Below, piece after piece: positions 5,132-7,132 of a stretch of 7,132 nucleotides of DNA. Under the pieces are notes generated by a model. The model was not told the origin of the DNA and searched no databases. It worked only from the letters and a program-made list of their open reading frames with translations. Made by a program: the position numbers and the translations under genes. Each line of letters starts with the position of its first letter. Positions within the stretch are counted from its first letter, which is position 1. The DNA lies in contig JAFDFT010000152.1 of the NCBI GenBank assembly GCA_019309685.1, forward strand, positions 1 through 7,132, in the 5' to 3' direction. This DNA is from Deltaproteobacteria bacterium. Lineage in GTDB: Bacteria; Desulfobacterota; Desulfobacteria; Desulfobacterales; JAABPS01.

Positions 5132-6145
5132 TTACCATCTGCCGGGAATTACAGTATTACAGAATTTGCATCGATCACCTTTCATGTTAAAAACAGGGAT
5201 ATAATAGCCATGTCTTTCAATGAGCAGTTCACTACAGTTATGGCAGTAAGTATTTGCTCCCTTATGCAATGGAACATTGCCGACGTACACATAACGGATT
5301 CCTTCCTTAATTGCAAGTTTGCGAAATCGGGCCAGGGTCGAGACAGGTGTGGACGGAAGCCTGTTTAGTTTATAACGAGGTGTAAATCGTGTGAAATGTA
5401 GCGGGTAGTTTGGCCCAAGATTATCCAATATCCATCCGCACATCTGTTTTAACATATCAGGATCGTCAATATATCCAGGGACTACCAGTGTTGTTATTTC
5501 AAAGTGAATCTCCTGTTCATGAAGGACTTTTAATGTATTTAGGACCGGCTTCAGTCTGCCGCCATTGAGCTTTCGGTAAATGGCATCATCATATGATTTT
5601 AAGTTAATGTTTGCAGCATCCAGGACTTTACACAGTTCAAGCAGCGGCTTTTTGTTTATATAACCATTGGATATCAAGAGATTGTAAATTTTATTTTGCC
5701 TGGCAATCCTGGCGATGTCTATCATGTATTCAAAGAAGGTGATGGCTTCTGAGTAAGTATAGGCGATTGATTCGGACTCTGATTGTATGGCCACATCAAC
5801 TGCGTCTTTTGGAAAAAGTTCTATATTGCGAAGTTCTTCGGGTTTTGCCTGGGAAATTTCCCAATTCTGGCAGTTCAAACATCTGAAATTGCACCCAGCC
5901 GTGGCCAGGGAAAAGGCTTTTGAACGGGGTTTGAAATGAAACAGCGGTTTTTTTTCTATGGGATCAACATTCGCGGAGCAGGGGTTGCCGTATGCGAGGC
6001 TGTATAGCGTACCATCTATATTAACCTTTGAGCGGCAGACACTTCGGTCGCCAGAGGACAGCAAGCAGCGGTTTGGACAAATGCCGCAAACGACTTTATC
6101 TCCTGACAGTTTTTTATAGCTAAATCCCTCCTTGGCGCGTCTCCT
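5132..6145 (-). CDS. AmmeMemoRadiSam-family radical SAM enzyme, main domain; 5' end in another frame
   Basis: This frame carries nearly the whole catalytic protein. Features in order are CGICPNRC with a further Cys in DRSVC (the N-terminal cysteine motif), LYSLAYGNPC and VDPIEKKPLFHF, typical of this radical SAM family. Then comes the SAM-cluster motif CNFRCLNC (C-x3-C-x2-C) within the segment AGCNFRCLNCQNWEIS. Near the C terminus are two Cys-x2-Cys pairs (CHNC, CKFC) that could bind metal or a second cluster. Family members occur with AMMECR1-like and Memo-like proteins in the AmmeMemoRadiSam system; neither partner is in this window. The frame is open from an in-frame TAA at 6146-6148, but has no ATG or GTG before the cysteine motif. 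TTG at 6062-6064 lies inside that motif and is not a credible start. The natural N terminus is therefore in the overlapping Tat-signal frame, and the gene as read is frameshifted. The reconstructed product is about 385 residues. Confidence 0.85.
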   Translation of the reverse strand, partial: RRRAKEGFSYKKLSGDKVVCGICPNRCLLSSGDRSVCRSKVNIDGTLYSLAYGNPCSANVDPIEKKPLFHFKPRSKAFSLATAGCNFRCLNCQNWEISQAKPEELRNIELFPKDAVDVAIQSESESIAYTYSEAITFFEYMIDIARIARQNKIYNLLISNGYINKKPLLELCKVLDAANINLKSYDDAIYRKLNGGRLKPVLNTLKVLHEQEIHFEITTLVVPGYIDDPDMLKQMCGWILDNLGPNYPLHFTRFTPRYKLNRLPSTPVSTLARFRKLAIKEGIRYVYVGNVPLHKGANTYCHNCSELLIERHGYYIPVFNMKGDRCKFCNTVIPGRW

Positions 6146-6288
6146 TTAAAGATCTTTCCGCGGATGTCTTTAGAACCAATGGCTATGCATGTTTGAGGAC
6201 CTATTGCCCGGAATGCCCGTAGAGGCAGAACGGTAGATGCAATCGCCGCACTGCAGTACAAAAATTGACGTCTGTTAATTTTTACCAT
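6016..6288 (-). pseudogene. Tat signal peptide and N-terminal part of the radical SAM enzyme (frameshifted fragment)
   Basis: The start is ATG at 6286-6288. Residues 5-10 (NRRQFL) are a twin-arginine motif followed by a hydrophobic stretch (about 12-23), as in Tat signal peptides that export folded cofactor proteins. Residues 45-52 (KIFKGDAP) lead into the family. After DAP (codon ending at 6133) this frame becomes unlike the family and stops at 6016-6018, whereas the -1 frame continues as KEGFSYKKLSGDKVVC. Joining the frames there gives a sensible protein, so an ancestral AAA may have lost one base. The start lies inside the end of the upstream membrane-protein gene (14-base overlap) and has no visible Shine-Dalgarno, so translation probably depends on coupling. 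Tat export would place the enzyme outside the cytoplasm, or the signal may be a membrane anchor. Confidence 0.7.
6109..6115 (-). other. In-frame A_AAA_AAC heptamer, candidate -1 slippery site
   Basis: In the Tat-signal frame the codons read AUA AAA AAC, giving the classical X_XXY_YYZ heptamer A_AAA_AAC. A -1 slip here continues at CUG (6109-6107) directly into the radical SAM frame and restores a protein of about 385 residues. AAGGAGG, a Shine-Dalgarno-like sequence, lies about 11 bases upstream (6126-6132), as in some bacterial -1 sites. Against this, the residues lost by shifting so late (KEGFSYKK in the -1 frame) look like real family sequence, which favours an older indel upstream. Confidence 0.3.
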
Positions 6289-7132
6289 AGCCGAAAAGGA
6301 GGATTGTGAGACTCGTCAGTTTAAATATAATTAAAATGATTGCTGTATTGATAATTCCTACAAATGGTAATAGAACAACACTTGTAACAAGGGTTCCGTA
6401 TGCGGCGCCAATCAGATCTGAAGAAAAGAGCTTTGTGACAGCGGTACTGCTTTTACCTTTAAGATAAAGAGCCAAAGGGAATTGAAATCCGCAAAGAAGC
6501 GAAACAAAAAAACCAAAAACAAGAAAAAAAGTTTTGTGTAGGTTACTGCTCCAATGACGAATGGAAATGATAAATAAAATCATAAGGATTATGAGAAGTA
6601 AATCCATAATCCAAAGAAGCCGCCTACTTTTATTTTGAAGTCTTTCGCCAAACCAGGCACCCGGAAGAAGACCAGCCAGAAAAATAGTCACAATAAGACC
6701 GATTTGAAAATAAATATACCCGAAAAAAATTTGAAATGCAAAGATTACCAATATTTCACAGCCCATTGTCAGTAAGCCGGTTGTAAAAAGAACATATTCT
6801 TCTTTTGTGGCTTTAATAATGTAAATAATAAAGAGGAGTCCCATCGCAATAGCAAAGATATGAGGAGATGTTGAAAACCTTAAAAACCATTGAGAAAACA
6901 TGATCCTAATTAACTGGGGGTATTCATCGGTATTTACAGGCGTGGTTGGATCTATTTGCTTATTGAGGTAAGCGATTCTTTGATGTGTGACGTTGCCATA
7001 AAAAAATCCTTTTATGTATTTGGTGCTGATCTTTTTTTGGTCAAGAGAAGCGGGTATGTTTGTAGTAAGCGGATTGTTGCTGCAAAGAAAAAATACCCGT
7101 TGACCCGGAATCAGCAAAATATTTTTAAAGTA
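6275..7132 (-). CDS. Membrane protein, C-terminal part of a fused MFS/spermidine-synthase-like protein (5' end outside window)
   Basis: The frame is open to the window edge; reading in from it gives YFKNILLIPGQRVFFLCSNN, so the TTG at 7115-7117 is an internal Leu codon, not a start. The first 80 or so residues resemble the last part of the Rossmann-type spermidine synthase domain, including the segment around residues 43-51 (VTHQRIAYL, counting the TTG codon as 1). They are followed by about seven hydrophobic segments (roughly 85-101, 108-135, 137-152, 167-186, 196-220, 238-254 and 257-277). GFQFPLAL (210-217) and DLIGAAYGTL (234-243) are the motifs that point to fused membrane spermidine synthases. 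Whether it makes polyamines is unknown; many relatives are uncharacterised and the catalytic residues are outside the window. The stop codon overlaps the start of the Tat-signal radical SAM gene, so the two are probably cotranscribed and coupled. Confidence 0.75.
   Translation of the reverse strand, partial: YFKNILLIPGQRVFFLCSNNPLTTNIPASLDQKKISTKYIKGFFYGNVTHQRIAYLNKQIDPTTPVNTDEYPQLIRIMFSQWFLRFSTSPHIFAIAMGLLFIIYIIKATKEEYVLFTTGLLTMGCEILVIFAFQIFFGYIYFQIGLIVTIFLAGLLPGAWFGERLQNKSRRLLWIMDLLLIILMILFIISIRHWSSNLHKTFFLVFGFFVSLLCGFQFPLALYLKGKSSTAVTKLFSSDLIGAAYGTLVTSVVLLPFVGIINTAIILIIFKLTSLTILLFGYGKN

Noticed and set aside
5081..5368. 95-residue plus-strand open frame starting in the spacer
   Set aside because: Most of it is antisense to the conserved C-terminal half of the radical SAM enzyme, and it has no recognisable domain.
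5132..6064. A separate radical SAM gene starting at TTG 6062-6064
   Set aside because: That start falls between the cysteine motif CGICPNRC and the rest of the domain, with no ribosome site; family sequence continues upstream in the same frame.
6298..6467. Plus-strand GGAGG followed by GTG at 6306-6308 and a 53-codon open frame
   Set aside because: The Shine-Dalgarno-like spacing is good, but the frame is entirely antisense to conserved membrane segments of the spermidine-synthase-like protein; probably chance.

Overview
The window looks like part of the chromosome of an anaerobic bacterium, most likely a sulfate reducer of the Desulfobacterota (Desulfobacterales-like). This is inference. 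It rests on moderate-to-low GC, a two-cluster ferredoxin-type protein, an AmmeMemoRadiSam-type radical SAM enzyme, a membrane-embedded spermidine-synthase-like protein and archaeal-type LeuC/LeuD homologues. All genes I can support lie on the minus strand, so transcription runs from high to low coordinates. No RNA gene, CRISPR array, transposase or phage gene is visible.

Upstream block (7132 down to 5132). The window opens inside a gene for a membrane protein related to fused MFS/spermidine synthases; only its C-terminal part is present. Its stop overlaps the start of a twin-arginine (Tat) signal peptide reading frame. That frame belongs, after a -1 frameshift near 6109-6135, to an AmmeMemoRadiSam-family radical SAM enzyme. 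The enzyme is therefore split between two frames: an indel, a sequencing error or, less likely, programmed frameshifting at an A_AAA_AAC heptamer.

Spacer (4907-5131). About 225 bp carry no gene but hold a cluster of palindromes (5025-5066) resembling a dispersed repeat or weak terminator. There is also an 8-bp inverted repeat (4952-4959 / 4993-5000) just upstream of the next operon.

Downstream block (4906 down to 1). Five closely spaced genes form an apparent operon: a beta-decarboxylating dehydrogenase (isocitrate/isopropylmalate family), an aconitase-family large subunit (LeuC-like), its small subunit (LeuD-like), an Nramp-fold transporter without the usual metal-binding residues, and a two-[4Fe-4S] protein with an unrecognised C-terminal domain. 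The chemistry implied is isomerisation of a 2-hydroxy-2-substituted succinate to its 3-substituted malate, then NAD-dependent oxidative decarboxylation to a 2-oxo acid. The substrate-recognition segments of both the small subunit and the dehydrogenase differ from those I know for leucine, lysine/homocitrate or citrate enzymes. The Nramp-like protein may carry an organic substrate rather than Mn/Fe. This operon is the best candidate for an undescribed system in the window.

The last gene has an in-frame UGA (73-75), after which plausible protein sequence continues in the same frame to the window edge. A small hairpin lies just after the UGA, so selenocysteine insertion, a nonsense mutation and a sequence error are all open. 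Two independent reading-frame breaks in 7 kb make sequence quality or gene decay worth checking first.
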